The notes: generated by a model from the sequence alone, not told the origin. Shown: positions 8,192-17,463, numbered from the stretch's first letter. The stretch is 64,000 nt of DNA from DATEPR01 sp963780635 (GCA_963780635.1 CAWACW010000012.1:965223-1029222), one strand, 5' to 3'. Made by a program: numbers and translations.

Positions 8192-9229
8192 TCACGTGCG
8201 GGACTTGCGGAAGCGGTCGGCCACCACCGCGGCGACGAGCACCACGCCGGTGATCAGCTGGGTCAGGTACGTGGAGATGCCGGAGATCAGCAGCCCCGAG
8301 CCCAGGACGCTGACGAACGCGACACCGATGAAGCTGCCCAGCATGGTGCCCTTGCCACCGCCGAAGCTCACGCCACCGATCAGCACGGCGGCCACCGCTG
8401 TCAGCTCGATCGTCGCGTCGGTGCTCGGCCCCGCAGAGCCCAGCCTGCCGACCTCGATCACACCGCCGATGGCCGCCAGGCCCGCGGACACGCCGTAGGT
8501 CAGGCAGGTCACCAGCGACGTGCGGATGCCTGCCAGCCGCGCGGCCTCGGAGTTGCCGCCGACCGCGTAGATCGCCCGGCCGAAACCGGTGTAGCGCAAC
8601 ACCAGGATGCTGGCCACGAGCAGGACCAGGCCGATCAGCCCGTCCAGCGGCACCACGCCGAACCGCGTGCTGCCCAGGTCCTTCAGGAACGGGTGCCCGG
8701 TGACGAGCACCGTCGAACCCTGGGTGAGCTGCAACGCCAAGCCCTGCAACGCGGTGAGACTGCCCAGGGTGACGATGAAGAAGTTCACCTTGAGCACGCC
8801 GATCAGCAGCCCGTTCACCAGCACGCCGAACAACATCGCGCCGACCACGATCAGCACGATCGACCAGCCCATCGGCACGTGATGCTGCAGCAGCATCGCC
8901 AGCAGCAGTCCGGCCAGCGGGTCGACACCGGCGATGGACAGGTCGATGCCGCCACCCAGCATGGTGAACGTGACACCGACCGCCAGGATCAGGAAGACCG
9001 AGTTCGTGTCCCAGGTGTTGCTGAAGTTGGCCGAGCTGAAGAAGTTCGGCACGGTGATGGAGAACAGGACCAGCAGTACGACGAGCGCGGCGAGCGAGCC
9101 CGCGTGCTCGGACGCGGCACCGAGGACCCGCCGCCGCCGCGAACCGGGCAGGAAGCCGCCGTCCACCGAGCCTGGCACACCTTCGGACTGTGTGGTCCCG
9201 CCGCGCACCTCGTCACGTACCTCACTCAT
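8192..9229 (-). CDS. Ribose-type ABC transporter permease
   Basis: This is a 345-residue permease of the RbsC/BPD_transp_2 family with a long N-terminal cytoplasmic extension (about 45 residues) and eight to ten hydrophobic segments. The family loop GGIDLSIAGVDPLAGLLLAML and the later AVGGNSEAARLAGI (the EAA-like cytoplasmic coupling loop) are clear. It is the last gene of the minus-strand importer operon (binding protein, ATPase, permease). Only one permease gene is present, so a homodimer is expected. RbsC-family systems import sugars but also other small polar compounds, so the substrate cannot be assigned. Confidence 0.88.
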   Translation of the reverse strand: MSEVRDEVRGGTTQSEGVPGSVDGGFLPGSRRRRVLGAASEHAGSLAALVVLLVLFSITVPNFFSSANFSNTWDTNSVFLILAVGVTFTMLGGGIDLSIAGVDPLAGLLLAMLLQHHVPMGWSIVLIVVGAMLFGVLVNGLLIGVLKVNFFIVTLGSLTALQGLALQLTQGSTVLVTGHPFLKDLGSTRFGVVPLDGLIGLVLLVASILVLRYTGFGRAIYAVGGNSEAARLAGIRTSLVTCLTYGVSAGLAAIGGVIEVGRLGSAGPSTDATIELTAVAAVLIGGVSFGGGKGTMLGSFIGVAFVSVLGSGLLISGISTYLTQLITGVVLVAAVVADRFRKSRT

Positions 9230-9302
9230 GTCGCCTCCTCGCTGGCGCCCGTCAGTCGCGGTCGCGAACGCGTCCCGTTGCTCGAATGGCCCGTCATGAG
9301 GG

Positions 9303-10772
9303 TCACCTGCCGCCTCCCATGTGGCGCGAGATGTTGTCCTCGGTGATCTGGTCGCCGGTCAGTTCCGCGGCGAGCTGGTTGTCGTAGAAGACCAGGACAC
9401 GGTCGGAGAGCTCCATCACCTCGTGCATGTCCGTGGAGTAGAACAACACGCTGATGCCGTTGCGCAGCGAGTTCGCGACGACGCCGTACACGTCGGCGCG
9501 CGCTCCGATGTCGACACCGCGGGTGGGCTCGTTGAGCAGCAGCACCAACGGATCCCGACGCAGCGCCCTGGCGAGCATCACCTTCTGCTGATTGCCGCCC
9601 GACAGCAGCCGCAGGTGCTTCTCCGGGTCGTTCGGGCGGATGCCGAAGTCGGCGATGAACCGCTTGGCGACCCGCGCCTCCTGCCGGGGACTCACCCGGG
9701 ACAGCAGCGGCCACGCGCCGAGCATGATGTTCGACTTCATCGACGCGTCGCGCAGCAGGCCTTCCTTCTGCCGGTCGCCGGGCAGCATCACGATCCGGGA
9801 CGCCAGCGCCCCGTGCAGCCCGCCGGAGACCGGTTTGCCGTCCACGCTCACCGCGCCGCTGGGCAGCGTCCGCGCGCCGGAGATGTGGTCCAGCAGCGTC
9901 ACACAGCCCGAGTTGACCAGACCGGCGAGCCCGACCACCTCCCCCGGCCGCACCTGGAGTGAGACCGGCTCGGACGTGCCGGTCAGCGAGACACCGTCGA
10001 CCTTGAGCCGCGCCGCCGCACCCACCTGGGTCTGACCGCGCTGATGGGCCTCGATCTCGCGGCCGACCATCATCTTCGCGATCCGGTCCGGTGTGGAGTC
10101 CTGCTTGGACAGTTCACCGACGAGCCTGCCGTCGCGCAGCACGACCGTCCGGTCGGCCAGTTCGTGCACCTCACGCAGCCGGTGCGAGATGAAGATGACC
10201 GAGACGCCGTCGTCGCGGACCGAGCGCAGCAGGTCCAGCAGCCGGTCCGCGGCACCGCGTTCGAGGTAGGCGGTCGTCTCGTCGACGATGAGCAGCTTGG
10301 GCTGGGTCACCAGTGCCCTGGCCAGTTCGACCAGGACCGCGGTGCTGGCGGGCAACGACCGGAACGGCGCGTCCAGGTCGACCGACAGCGCGAGCCGCTC
10401 CAGCAGTGGCCGGATCAGTGCCTTGTTCCTACGCCTGCGCTGGATGGACAGCAGGGAATGGTGCAGCGGCAGCAGGATGTTCTCCGCGACACTGAGGTCG
10501 GCCATGCCCGTGACCTCCTGCGGCACGATGCCGATGCCGGCGGCCGCGGCCTGTGCCGGCCGACCGGAGGGCAGCGGCCTGCCGTCGACCTCGATGGTGC
10601 CCGCGGTGGCTGGGGTCATGCCGGCCAGCAGCTTGGCGAAGGTCGACTTCCCGGAGCCGTTCTCCCCAGCCAGCGCGACGATCTCGCCCCGGTCGATGGT
10701 GATGTTCACGTCGTTGAGCACCGGTGCCGCGCCGTAGGACTTGGTCAGGCCGCTCGCTACCAGAACTGACAA
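9303..10772 (-). CDS. Ribose-type ABC transporter ATPase, two fused nucleotide-binding domains
   Basis: This is a 489-residue RbsA-like protein. The first domain has Walker A GENGSGKST and Walker B LLIVDETTAYLE, but where LSGGQ is expected it reads SLPASTAVLVELARAL. The second domain has a degenerate Walker A (GLVNSGCVTLLDHISG) but an intact signature (LSGGNQQKVMLARAL) and LLLNEPTRGVD. In RbsA/MglA-type proteins the second Walker A is often degenerate; the poor first signature is less usual. Together with the dimer geometry this could leave a single competent composite ATP site (inference). It lies between the binding protein and the permease. Confidence 0.87.
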   Translation of the reverse strand: MSVLVASGLTKSYGAAPVLNDVNITIDRGEIVALAGENGSGKSTFAKLLAGMTPATAGTIEVDGRPLPSGRPAQAAAAGIGIVPQEVTGMADLSVAENILLPLHHSLLSIQRRRRNKALIRPLLERLALSVDLDAPFRSLPASTAVLVELARALVTQPKLLIVDETTAYLERGAADRLLDLLRSVRDDGVSVIFISHRLREVHELADRTVVLRDGRLVGELSKQDSTPDRIAKMMVGREIEAHQRGQTQVGAAARLKVDGVSLTGTSEPVSLQVRPGEVVGLAGLVNSGCVTLLDHISGARTLPSGAVSVDGKPVSGGLHGALASRIVMLPGDRQKEGLLRDASMKSNIMLGAWPLLSRVSPRQEARVAKRFIADFGIRPNDPEKHLRLLSGGNQQKVMLARALRRDPLVLLLNEPTRGVDIGARADVYGVVANSLRNGISVLFYSTDMHEVMELSDRVLVFYDNQLAAELTGDQITEDNISRHMGGGR

Positions 10773-10827
10773 GGTGACCTCGCTCCCGCTTCAAGGCTGT
10801 CTGACCGACGATCGCTGTCCGACCGGA

Positions 10828-10864
10828 CGATCGCCGCACGGTGGGGTGCACCGTGCGGCGATCG
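10828..10864 (-). terminator. Strong intercistronic hairpin between binding protein and ATPase genes
   Basis: A perfect 16-bp stem (10828-10843 with 10849-10864) with a 5-base loop sits in the 104-base gap between the substrate-binding-protein stop and the ATPase start. There is no T-run after it on the minus strand. Such hairpins usually protect the upstream message or attenuate read-through, giving an excess of binding protein over ATPase. Confidence 0.65.
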
Positions 10865-10876
10865 CCTGTTACCGGG

Positions 10877-11974
10877 TCATGGTGCGTAGTTGAGGATGGT
10901 CTTGCCTGCCGACTGGGAGAACGAGACCGTCCCCGGGGCGGAGGCGCCCAGCACCGTCGCGTCGGCGTAGGTCTGGTTGAACTTGTCCGCCGTGTCCTTG
11001 GTGATGAGGAAGTACGGGGACTCCGCGGCGGCGGGTACCGGCTGGCCGGTCGCGACCTTCTTGGCCACGACCGCCAGGGACTCGCCCATCACCGCGTTCT
11101 CCAGGCCCGCGTCGGCGTACATGGAACCGTTCTTGACGGCGGCCACCGCGGCGGGCTCACCGTTGAGGCTGACGACCTCGGGGTTGAACTGGCCACCGCG
11201 CACCGGCAGCACGCCCAGCGCCACGTCGTCGTTGATGACCACGATGCCGGTCATCTGCGAACCGAACCGGGTCTTCCACGAGTTGGCGATGCTGGAGCCC
11301 AGTCCCGCCGTGGTCTGCGTGGCGACCTGCGAGGCCAGCACGTTGCAGTTGGCCGCCTTGGCACCGGCGGCGAAGCCGGTGTTGCGGGCGAGCAGCGGCG
11401 GTGCGGTCGGCTGGCCCTGGATGATGCCGATGTTGCACTGCTTGCCCTCGGAGCGCAGGTGCTTGGCCAGCACGCCGACGATGTTGCCAGCCTCCTCGGT
11501 GTCCGGATTGGTCACCGCGTAGCTCACGCCGGGGCCCGCTTTGTTGTAGGTCAGCACGTGGATGCCCATGCTGCTGGCGGTCTGTGCCGCCTGGAAGAAG
11601 CTGGCGGGCACCAGCGGCGCGCTGATGATGACGTCGACGTGCTTGGCCTCCAGGGCCTGCATGCCGGCGACCTGCTGGTCGGCCGAGAAGTTCGCGCTGA
11701 TCTGCTGGAAGTTCATGCCCAGCGTGGCGGACTCCTTCTTGATGCCGTTGCCGATGGCCTCCAGGGCCGAGACCGGCGCCGCGAGGAGATAGCCGACCGA
11801 AATCGTCTTGCCACTCGCGGCCGCGCTGCCGGAGGCGGCCGGTGCGCCCGCTCCGGAGCCGGTCGACGAGTCGGTGCCATCACTGCTGGCGCAGGCAGCA
11901 GCGAGTAGGAACGCCATCAGCACCGCGGTGATGGCCCCGAGCCTTCTCGGCCAATGGATACCGCTGTCGCTCAC
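10877..11974 (-). CDS. Ribose-type ABC transporter substrate-binding lipoprotein
   Basis: This is a 365-residue periplasmic-binding protein of the RbsB-like class (Peripla_BP_4). A GTG start at 11974 gives a lipoprotein signal with a basic start (HWPRRLG), a hydrophobic core (AVLMAFLLAAA) and a Cys at about residue 28. A Ser/Gly/Ala linker follows, then the mature domain (ISVGYLLAAPVSALEAIGNG). It has two alpha/beta lobes. Sites typical of sugar binding cannot be confirmed. It is the first gene of the importer operon, with operator O2 about 190 bases upstream. Confidence 0.85.
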   Translation of the reverse strand: MSDSGIHWPRRLGAITAVLMAFLLAAACASSDGTDSSTGSGAGAPAASGSAAASGKTISVGYLLAAPVSALEAIGNGIKKESATLGMNFQQISANFSADQQVAGMQALEAKHVDVIISAPLVPASFFQAAQTASSMGIHVLTYNKAGPGVSYAVTNPDTEEAGNIVGVLAKHLRSEGKQCNIGIIQGQPTAPPLLARNTGFAAGAKAANCNVLASQVATQTTAGLGSSIANSWKTRFGSQMTGIVVINDDVALGVLPVRGGQFNPEVVSLNGEPAAVAAVKNGSMYADAGLENAVMGESLAVVAKKVATGQPVPAAAESPYFLITKDTADKFNQTYADATVLGASAPGTVSFSQSAGKTILNYAP

Positions 11975-12162
11975 GCTTGCCTCATCCCTTGTTGCTGGAC
12001 AGTGCTCTAGACCGGCGCCCGGGTGAGCCGCGGCGCAGTCGTGCAGACGACGCGCCGCCACCAGAACCGCCACAGCTGTTGTCTCCGGCCAGTCCGGGCC
12101 ACACTGTGCCCGCTGGTCCAGGACGACACGGGCCGTCCGTTCCGGCTTCGCTGCCCGCGTCC

Positions 12163-12180
12163 TACCTCCTGCGGTAGTGA
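12163..12180 (-). promoter_or_regulatory. Island operator O2 (before importer operon)
   Basis: TACCTCCTGCGGTAGTGA matches the consensus TACCTAC-N4-GTAGGTA at 12 of 18 positions. It lies in the 312-base gene-free stretch 11975-12286 upstream of the binding-protein gene. I see no other convincing feature in that stretch. It is the weakest of the six copies. Confidence 0.5.
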
Positions 12181-12286
12181 GGCTACGAGAACAAGTGTGA
12201 TCGACGCAACTACCGGTTTCGCTGGTTACGAACTCGTGATGTCCGGTCAACGCACCGGACATCACGGTGTGCGCGGACGGGCACGC

Positions 12287-13231
12287 TCAGAGGCCGAGCA
12301 GGCGCTCCGCGTTGCCGTGCGCGATCTTTTCCCGGTCCGCCGGCGCGATCGGTGCTGTCCGCAGGAAGTCCGCGCCGTCACCGGCCGCGCAGAACGGGTA
12401 GTCCACAGCGAACATGATGCGGTCGGCGCCCACCACGGACAGTGCGAGTTGCAACGGCGGCAGCGTGAAGTACGCACTCGTGGTCAGGTGGAAGTTCTCC
12501 CGGAAGTAGTCGCCGACGCTCCGGCCGAGATGACCGGTCACCCCGCGCAGCGCGATGTCCGCCCTGGCGATGGCGAACGGCAGCAACTCCCCCATGTGCC
12601 CGACGATCACCTGCAGCGTGGGAAACCGGTCGAACACCCCGGACACCATCAACCGCATCGCGTGCAGGCCCGCTTCGGCGTGCCAGCCCCAGCCCGCCTT
12701 GGACAGTGCACCCGCGACCGGTGCGGCCAGCCCGCTGAAGTACGCGTCGAACACGGTCGCGGTCGGCGGCGTCGGGTGCAGGTAGACCGGGACGCCCAGG
12801 CCGGCGGCGCACTCCAGGATCGGCCAGAACTCCTCGTCGTCCAGGAACCGGCCCGCGGTGTGACCATGCAGCATCGCGCCCCGGAACCCGTACTCCCGCA
12901 CGGTTCGCTCCAGTTCCACGACCGCCTTCGCCGGCGCTGCCGTGGGCAGCGTGGCGAACCCGGCGAACCGGTCAGGGTGGGCGGCGACGGCCTGCGCCAG
13001 CCGGTCGTTGGCGGCTTTCGCGAGCGGGACGGCCTCGTCCGCGGGCAGGTTGTGCACCGCCGGGGCCCGGGTGGAGATGACCTGGACGTCGATCCCGGCC
13101 GCGTCCATGTCGGCGATGCGGCCCTCGCCCAGTTCCAGCAGCTTCGCGGTCGGGCCACCGCCCGCGTCCGCGCCCTCGGCCCTGATCAGGTCCTCGGTGG
13201 TGAAGTGTTCCTCGATCGCGATCACGCGCAT
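12287..13231 (-). CDS. Amidohydrolase-2 family, gamma-resorcylate-decarboxylase-like
   Basis: This 314-residue protein starts MRVIAIEEHF, the EEH form of the first metal motif used by non-oxidative aromatic acid decarboxylases. The rest of the site is present: GAMLHGHTAGRFLDD, VYLHPTPP, VIVGHMGELLPF, and MFAVDYPF with the late Asp. The ATG at 13231 has GAGGTG upstream. Characterised relatives decarboxylate 2,6-dihydroxybenzoate, salicylate-like or vanillate-like acids with a divalent metal. It is divergent from the TrmB regulator, and operator O3 is shared. A phenolic acid substrate is the best guess, and it fits the aryl-acid ligase nearby. Confidence 0.8.
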   Translation of the reverse strand: MRVIAIEEHFTTEDLIRAEGADAGGGPTAKLLELGEGRIADMDAAGIDVQVISTRAPAVHNLPADEAVPLAKAANDRLAQAVAAHPDRFAGFATLPTAAPAKAVVELERTVREYGFRGAMLHGHTAGRFLDDEEFWPILECAAGLGVPVYLHPTPPTATVFDAYFSGLAAPVAGALSKAGWGWHAEAGLHAMRLMVSGVFDRFPTLQVIVGHMGELLPFAIARADIALRGVTGHLGRSVGDYFRENFHLTTSAYFTLPPLQLALSVVGADRIMFAVDYPFCAAGDGADFLRTAPIAPADREKIAHGNAERLLGL

Positions 13232-13298
13232 GGCCGCTGCCACCTCACGTCGGCGGGGGTTGGTCGGCACGTCGACGGGCTATTCCGACCGTGACGGC

Positions 13299-13335
13299 CT
13301 ACTATGGGACAGTAGCCTACCTACGTGGGTAGTCA
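13299..13335. promoter_or_regulatory. Island operator O3 (between decarboxylase and TrmB regulator)
   Basis: TACCTACGTGGGTAGTCA (13318-13335) matches the island consensus, with CTACC and GGTAG half-sites 6 bases apart. Immediately left is a second inverted repeat, CTACT-N7-AGTAG (13299-13315). The position between divergent genes would allow one site to control the decarboxylase and autoregulate the regulator. Confidence 0.7.
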
Positions 13336-13397
13336 GCCCGGCGGCACTACCAGCGACAATGGTCGCACCACGTGATCTCGCATCCCAGGAGGGGCTT

Positions 13398-14273
13398 GTG
13401 GCCGAGCAGTCGAAGGTCGTCAGCCAGCTCGTCATGCTCGGCTTCTCACAGTACGAGGCTCGCACGTACGTCGGCCTGGTGGGCAAGCCCGCGATGACCG
13501 GCTATGCGCTGTCCAACGCCACCCAGGTCCCGCAGCCCAAGGTCTACGAGACGCTGCGGCGACTGGAGGAGAAGCGGGCGGTCGTCCGGATCGGCGAGGA
13601 CCCGGCCCGGTTCGTCGCCATCGCACCGGACGTCCTGCTCGAACAGCTCGGTTCCCGGTTCCAGGGCTGGCTGTCGGACGCCAAGGACGGGCTGCGCGAA
13701 CTCGCCGACGACGGTCCGAGCGGCGACATCCACGTCTTCGAGGGCTCGCGGCAGTGGGACGCGATCGCGACCACGGCCGCTGCCGGGGTGGACGACGCCC
13801 GTCGGCACATCTACATCTCCACCCACGCCGACCAGCTCGCGGACCTGCGCGACGCGCTGTGCGCGGCCGACCAGCGGGGCGTGCAGATCGACGCGCTGTG
13901 CTTCGGCCGCTCCACCCTGCGGCTGCACAACGGCCGGATCCTCTCGCACAGCAGCACCGACGGCGTCATCTACCGCCACCACCAGGCCCGGCACCTCGCA
14001 CTCGTGGTGGACAACGCGTCGGCCCTGTGGGGGCTGGCTCCGGACGGGCAGGACTGGGACAGCCTCTCCGGCGACGACCCGATGCTCACCTCCGTGGTCA
14101 AGGGTTACATCCGCCACGACATCTACGTCCAGCAGATCTACCAGGACTTCCGGTCCGAGCTGGACGACCGGTACGGTCCCGGACTGGAAGCCCTGATCAG
14201 CCACAACGAGCCGCGCGGCCAGCAGCCTGCCGATGCGAGGCCGTCTCGGCAGAAGCGGCGCAGGCCCGCCTGA
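13398..14273 (+). CDS. TrmB-family transcriptional regulator
   Basis: This 291-residue regulator starts at a GTG at 13398 behind a good ribosome site (AGGAGGGG). Residues 1-75 form the TrmB winged helix (SQLVMLGFSQYEARTYVGLV, then PQPKVYETLRRLEEKRAVVR). The remainder is the TrmB C-terminal, phospholipase-D-like ligand domain (HIYISTHADQLADLRDAL, LALVVDNASALWGLA). Members bind sugars or other metabolites and act as repressors or activators. It is the only dedicated DNA-binding protein in the island, and operator-like palindromes flank it on both sides, so it is the likely regulator of all six sites (inference). Confidence 0.85.
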   Translation: MAEQSKVVSQLVMLGFSQYEARTYVGLVGKPAMTGYALSNATQVPQPKVYETLRRLEEKRAVVRIGEDPARFVAIAPDVLLEQLGSRFQGWLSDAKDGLRELADDGPSGDIHVFEGSRQWDAIATTAAAGVDDARRHIYISTHADQLADLRDALCAADQRGVQIDALCFGRSTLRLHNGRILSHSSTDGVIYRHHQARHLALVVDNASALWGLAPDGQDWDSLSGDDPMLTSVVKGYIRHDIYVQQIYQDFRSELDDRYGPGLEALISHNEPRGQQPADARPSRQKRRRPA

Positions 14274-14328
14274 CCGTCCGCGGGCGCATCACACTTCTCT
14301 CCGGTCCGTCGTCGGGGCTATGCTGTGG

Positions 14329-14346
14329 TAACTACCAAGGTAGTTG
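14329..14346 (+). promoter_or_regulatory. Island operator O4 with promoter (before ligase-thiolase unit)
   Basis: TAACTACCAAGGTAGTTG contains the perfect inverted repeat AACTACC-AA-GGTAGTT (14330-14345). TATGCT at 14319-14324 ends 4 bases before it, the same spacing as at O1. The operator would cover the start of transcription about 40 bases ahead of the ligase GTG. Confidence 0.78.
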
Positions 14347-14382
14347 CTACACCGAGTTGGCGCCGACGAAGGGTTGCTCGAC

Positions 14383-16035
14383 GTGCAGATCGCTGGTGTG
14401 ACGCCGTTTCCGCACGCATACGCGGAACGCTACCGCGCCAAGGGGTACTGGGAGGACCGCGCGCTTATCGAGCACTACCTCGATGCGTTCGACCAGTTCG
14501 CCGACCGCGTGGCCGTCATCGACGACGACGAAACGCTCACCTACGCGCAGCTGGCCGACCGTGCCGAGGTCGTCGCGCGGACGCTGGTCGACCTGGGCCT
14601 GCGCGCGGGCGACCGGGTCGTCCTGCAGTTGCCCAACACCGCGCTGTTCGCCTCGTTCTACGTGGCGCTGCAGCACATCGGTGTCATCCCGATCATGGCG
14701 CTGCCCTCCCACCGCTTCCGCGAGGTCGAGCAGTTCGTCCGGCTGTCCGGTGCGGTCGCACTCGTGTCGCCGGCCGCGGCCAGGGATGTCGACTTCACGT
14801 CGGTCTTCACCCGGATCGCCGCACAGCAGCCGCAGCTGCGCTGGCACATCGCGCTCGGCGCACCCGCCGACGCGGATGTGATCAGCCTGGAGACGCTGCA
14901 CCAGGGTGCACCGACGACCACCAGTGACGAGCTGGCGCGGCTGCGCAAGGCGATCGACCCGGAGGACCCGGCGGTGTTCCAGCTGTCCGGCGGCACCACG
15001 GGCATCCCGAAGCTGATCCCGCGCAGCCACAACGACTACGCGTACAACTCCAAGCTGGCCGTGTCGGTGTGCGACGTACGGGACGGCGACGTGCTGCTCG
15101 ACGTGCTGCCGGTGTCGCACAACCTGCCGCTGGCATGCCCTGGCATGCAGGGGTTCCTCTTCTCCGGCGCCACTGTCGCGTTGAGCACGTCGACCCGTGC
15201 GCCACACCTGTTCGCGCGGATCGAGCGTGACCGCGCCACCCACATCCACGTCGTGCCCGCGCTGCTCATCAAGGTCATCAACGACCCGGCGGCGAACGAC
15301 TTCGACCTGACGTCCATGCGGGTCATCCAGAGCGGCGGGCAGCGGCTGCAGCCGGAGACGCGCACGCGCACCACACAGGTGTTCTCGAAGGCCACGGTGC
15401 AGGAGAACTTCGGCATGGCCGAGGGCCTGCTGATGTTCGTGCGCCTGGACGATCCGGCCGGCGTGCGGCTGGAGACGGTGGGCAGGCCGATCTGCGAGGA
15501 CGACGAGGTGCGGCTGGTCGACGAGGACGGGGTCGACGTCGCCGACGGCGAGGTCGGCGAGATGTGGTCGCGCGGCCCGTACACGCTGCGCGGCTACTAC
15601 AACGCGGCCGAACACAACGCGCGGGCGTTCTCCCCGGACGGGTTCTACATGTCCGGTGACCTGATGTGGCGGCACCCCACGGGGAACTACGTGGTCGCCG
15701 GCCGCAAGAAGGACCTGATCAACCGGGGCGGCGAGAAGATCTCCGCCGAGGAGATCGAGAACCTGATCCTCAACCATCCCGCGGTGGTCAACGTCGCGTG
15801 CGTGCCGGTGGACGACGACGTGCTGGGCGAGCGGATGTGCGCGTGCGTGATCCTGCGCCCCGGCACGTCGCTGACGCTGCCCGAGTTGATCGACCATCTG
15901 GTCGGCTACGAGCTGGCCAAGTACAAGCTGCCCGAATACCTGCGGGTGTACGAGGAGTTCCCGCTGTCGCCGGTCGGGAAGGTGTCCAAGAAGGACCTGG
16001 TGGCCGTACTGCGAGAGAACCCGCCGACCCGCTGA
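14383..16035 (+). CDS. Aryl-acid AMP ligase (DhbE/EntE-like), probable aryl-CoA ligase
   Basis: This is a 550-residue ANL-superfamily adenylating enzyme. The P-loop motif QLSGGTTGIPKLIPRSHNDY has the form typical of 2-hydroxybenzoate-type ligases. LPVSHNLPLACPG carries the His-Asn pair of aryl-acid adenylating enzymes. NFGMAEGL, GYYNAAEHNARAF, YMSGDLMWRH, GRKKDLINRGGEKIS and the catalytic Lys near LSPVGKVSKKDL complete the set. The GTG at 14383 was chosen; the frame is open a little further upstream, into the operator. In siderophore clusters this family loads carrier proteins, but none is present here. The thiolase that follows at 9 bases suggests CoA ester formation and breakdown instead. 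Confidence 0.83.
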   Translation: MQIAGVTPFPHAYAERYRAKGYWEDRALIEHYLDAFDQFADRVAVIDDDETLTYAQLADRAEVVARTLVDLGLRAGDRVVLQLPNTALFASFYVALQHIGVIPIMALPSHRFREVEQFVRLSGAVALVSPAAARDVDFTSVFTRIAAQQPQLRWHIALGAPADADVISLETLHQGAPTTTSDELARLRKAIDPEDPAVFQLSGGTTGIPKLIPRSHNDYAYNSKLAVSVCDVRDGDVLLDVLPVSHNLPLACPGMQGFLFSGATVALSTSTRAPHLFARIERDRATHIHVVPALLIKVINDPAANDFDLTSMRVIQSGGQRLQPETRTRTTQVFSKATVQENFGMAEGLLMFVRLDDPAGVRLETVGRPICEDDEVRLVDEDGVDVADGEVGEMWSRGPYTLRGYYNAAEHNARAFSPDGFYMSGDLMWRHPTGNYVVAGRKKDLINRGGEKISAEEIENLILNHPAVVNVACVPVDDDVLGERMCACVILRPGTSLTLPELIDHLVGYELAKYKLPEYLRVYEEFPLSPVGKVSKKDLVAVLRENPPTR

Positions 16036-16044
16036 GAGGGAACA

Positions 16045-17187
16045 ATGCCTGAGACACTGATCGTGTCCGCGCTGCGCACGCCGATCGGGCGCGCGGTCAA
16101 GGGATCGCTCGCCGACGTGCGGCCGGACGACCTGGTGGCGGGCGTCATCGGCGAGGCCGTGCTGCGGTCGGGTGTCGACCCGGCGCTGATCGCCGACCAC
16201 GCGCTGGGCACCGCCTATCCGGAGGGCAAGCAGGGCGCGAACCTGGCCCGGCGGGCGAGCCTGCTGGCCGGCCTGCCGGTCGAGTTGCCGGGCAGCACCA
16301 TCAACCGTTTCTGCGCATCCAGCCTGCAGGCACTGCGGGTCGCGACGCACGCGCTGTGGTCGGGCGAAGCGGACGCGTATCTGGTGTCGGGTGTCGAGTC
16401 GATCAGCCAGGTCGGCAGGACCACGCGGGACGAGGACAAGCATCCGGCGTTCGGCAGCGGTGCGCTGTCCGACGTGTACATCCCGATGGGCGAGACAGCG
16501 GAGAACGTGGCCGAGCGGTTCGGCGTGTCACGGGAGGCGATGGACGAGTTCGCCCTGGCGAGCCACCGGAAAGCGATCGCAGCGCAGGACGCGGGTGTGC
16601 TGGCGCGGGACATCCTGCCGGTCACGCGGCCCGACGGGACGGTCGTCGACACCGACGACGGGCCACGGCGGGAGACGTCGTTGGCCAAGCTCGCCGGGTT
16701 GCGGCCGGTGTTCCGGGAGGGCGGCAGCGTCACGGCGGGCAACTCGTGCCCACTCAACGACGGTGCCGCGGCAGCCGTGCTGGTGACGGGCGAGGTCGCG
16801 GAGCGCGAGGGCCTCACGCCTCGCGGCCGCGTGCTGCACACGGCGGTGTCCGGCGTCGACCCGACGGTGATGGGAGTCGGACCGATCGAGGCGATCCGGA
16901 CGGTGCTGCGGCGAGCCAAGCTGACCATCGAGGACATCGACGTGGTCGAGTTCAACGAGGCCTTCGCGGCGCAAGTGCTGGCGGTCAGTCGCGAGGTCGG
17001 CATCGACGCGGCGCAGCTGAATCCCGCTGGCGGCGCGATAGCGCTCGGTCACCCGTTCGGCATGACCGGTATTCGCCTGCTGTGCAACCTGCTGACCAAC
17101 CTGGACGAACGCAACGGAAGGTTCGGGATGGCCACCCTGTGCGTCGGCGGCGGCCAAGGTATGGCAATGCTCGTCGAACGAGTGTGA
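16045..17187 (+). CDS. Acetyl-CoA acetyltransferase (thiolase)
   Basis: This 380-residue thiolase has its catalytic residues in place: the nucleophilic Cys at residue 90 in TINRFCASSLQALR, the His in GGAIALGHPFGMTG, and the second Cys in CVGGGQGMA near the end. GNSCPLNDGAAA is the usual pre-catalytic loop. It is co-transcribed with the AMP ligase (9-base gap). A degradative role cleaving a beta-ketoacyl-CoA made from the activated acid fits the context. No hydratase or acyl-CoA dehydrogenase is encoded in the island, so any full beta-oxidation round would need enzymes from elsewhere. Confidence 0.88.
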   Translation: MPETLIVSALRTPIGRAVKGSLADVRPDDLVAGVIGEAVLRSGVDPALIADHALGTAYPEGKQGANLARRASLLAGLPVELPGSTINRFCASSLQALRVATHALWSGEADAYLVSGVESISQVGRTTRDEDKHPAFGSGALSDVYIPMGETAENVAERFGVSREAMDEFALASHRKAIAAQDAGVLARDILPVTRPDGTVVDTDDGPRRETSLAKLAGLRPVFREGGSVTAGNSCPLNDGAAAAVLVTGEVAEREGLTPRGRVLHTAVSGVDPTVMGVGPIEAIRTVLRRAKLTIEDIDVVEFNEAFAAQVLAVSREVGIDAAQLNPAGGAIALGHPFGMTGIRLLCNLLTNLDERNGRFGMATLCVGGGQGMAMLVERV

Positions 17188-17463
17188 CGAGCCGGCAGCC
17201 GCCGAACCCGGGTCGAGCAGCGCAAGACTGTCGGGCACCAGCCCATCCCGGCGTCACGTGGGGCCTGGACGAGGGAGCGGGGCGAACCGCTTCCCGGCTC
17301 CGCACGCGGGGATGGCCGCGAGTGGTGCGGCGGGTCGCTGTCCTGGCGGGCCGATGAAACTGCCTCCGGTGGCCCCGCGCCGCGAGCCGGGTGGGCCGGC
17401 AGGACGCCGGCTGGCCTGGCAAAGCTGGACTTGGCTGCGGGACGCCTACCCAGTTGGTGACGA

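Noticed and set aside
14347..16443. A 698-residue open frame on the minus strand
   Set aside because: It is antisense to the well-supported AMP ligase and thiolase, has no recognisable motif and a composition typical of reverse-frame GC-rich DNA.
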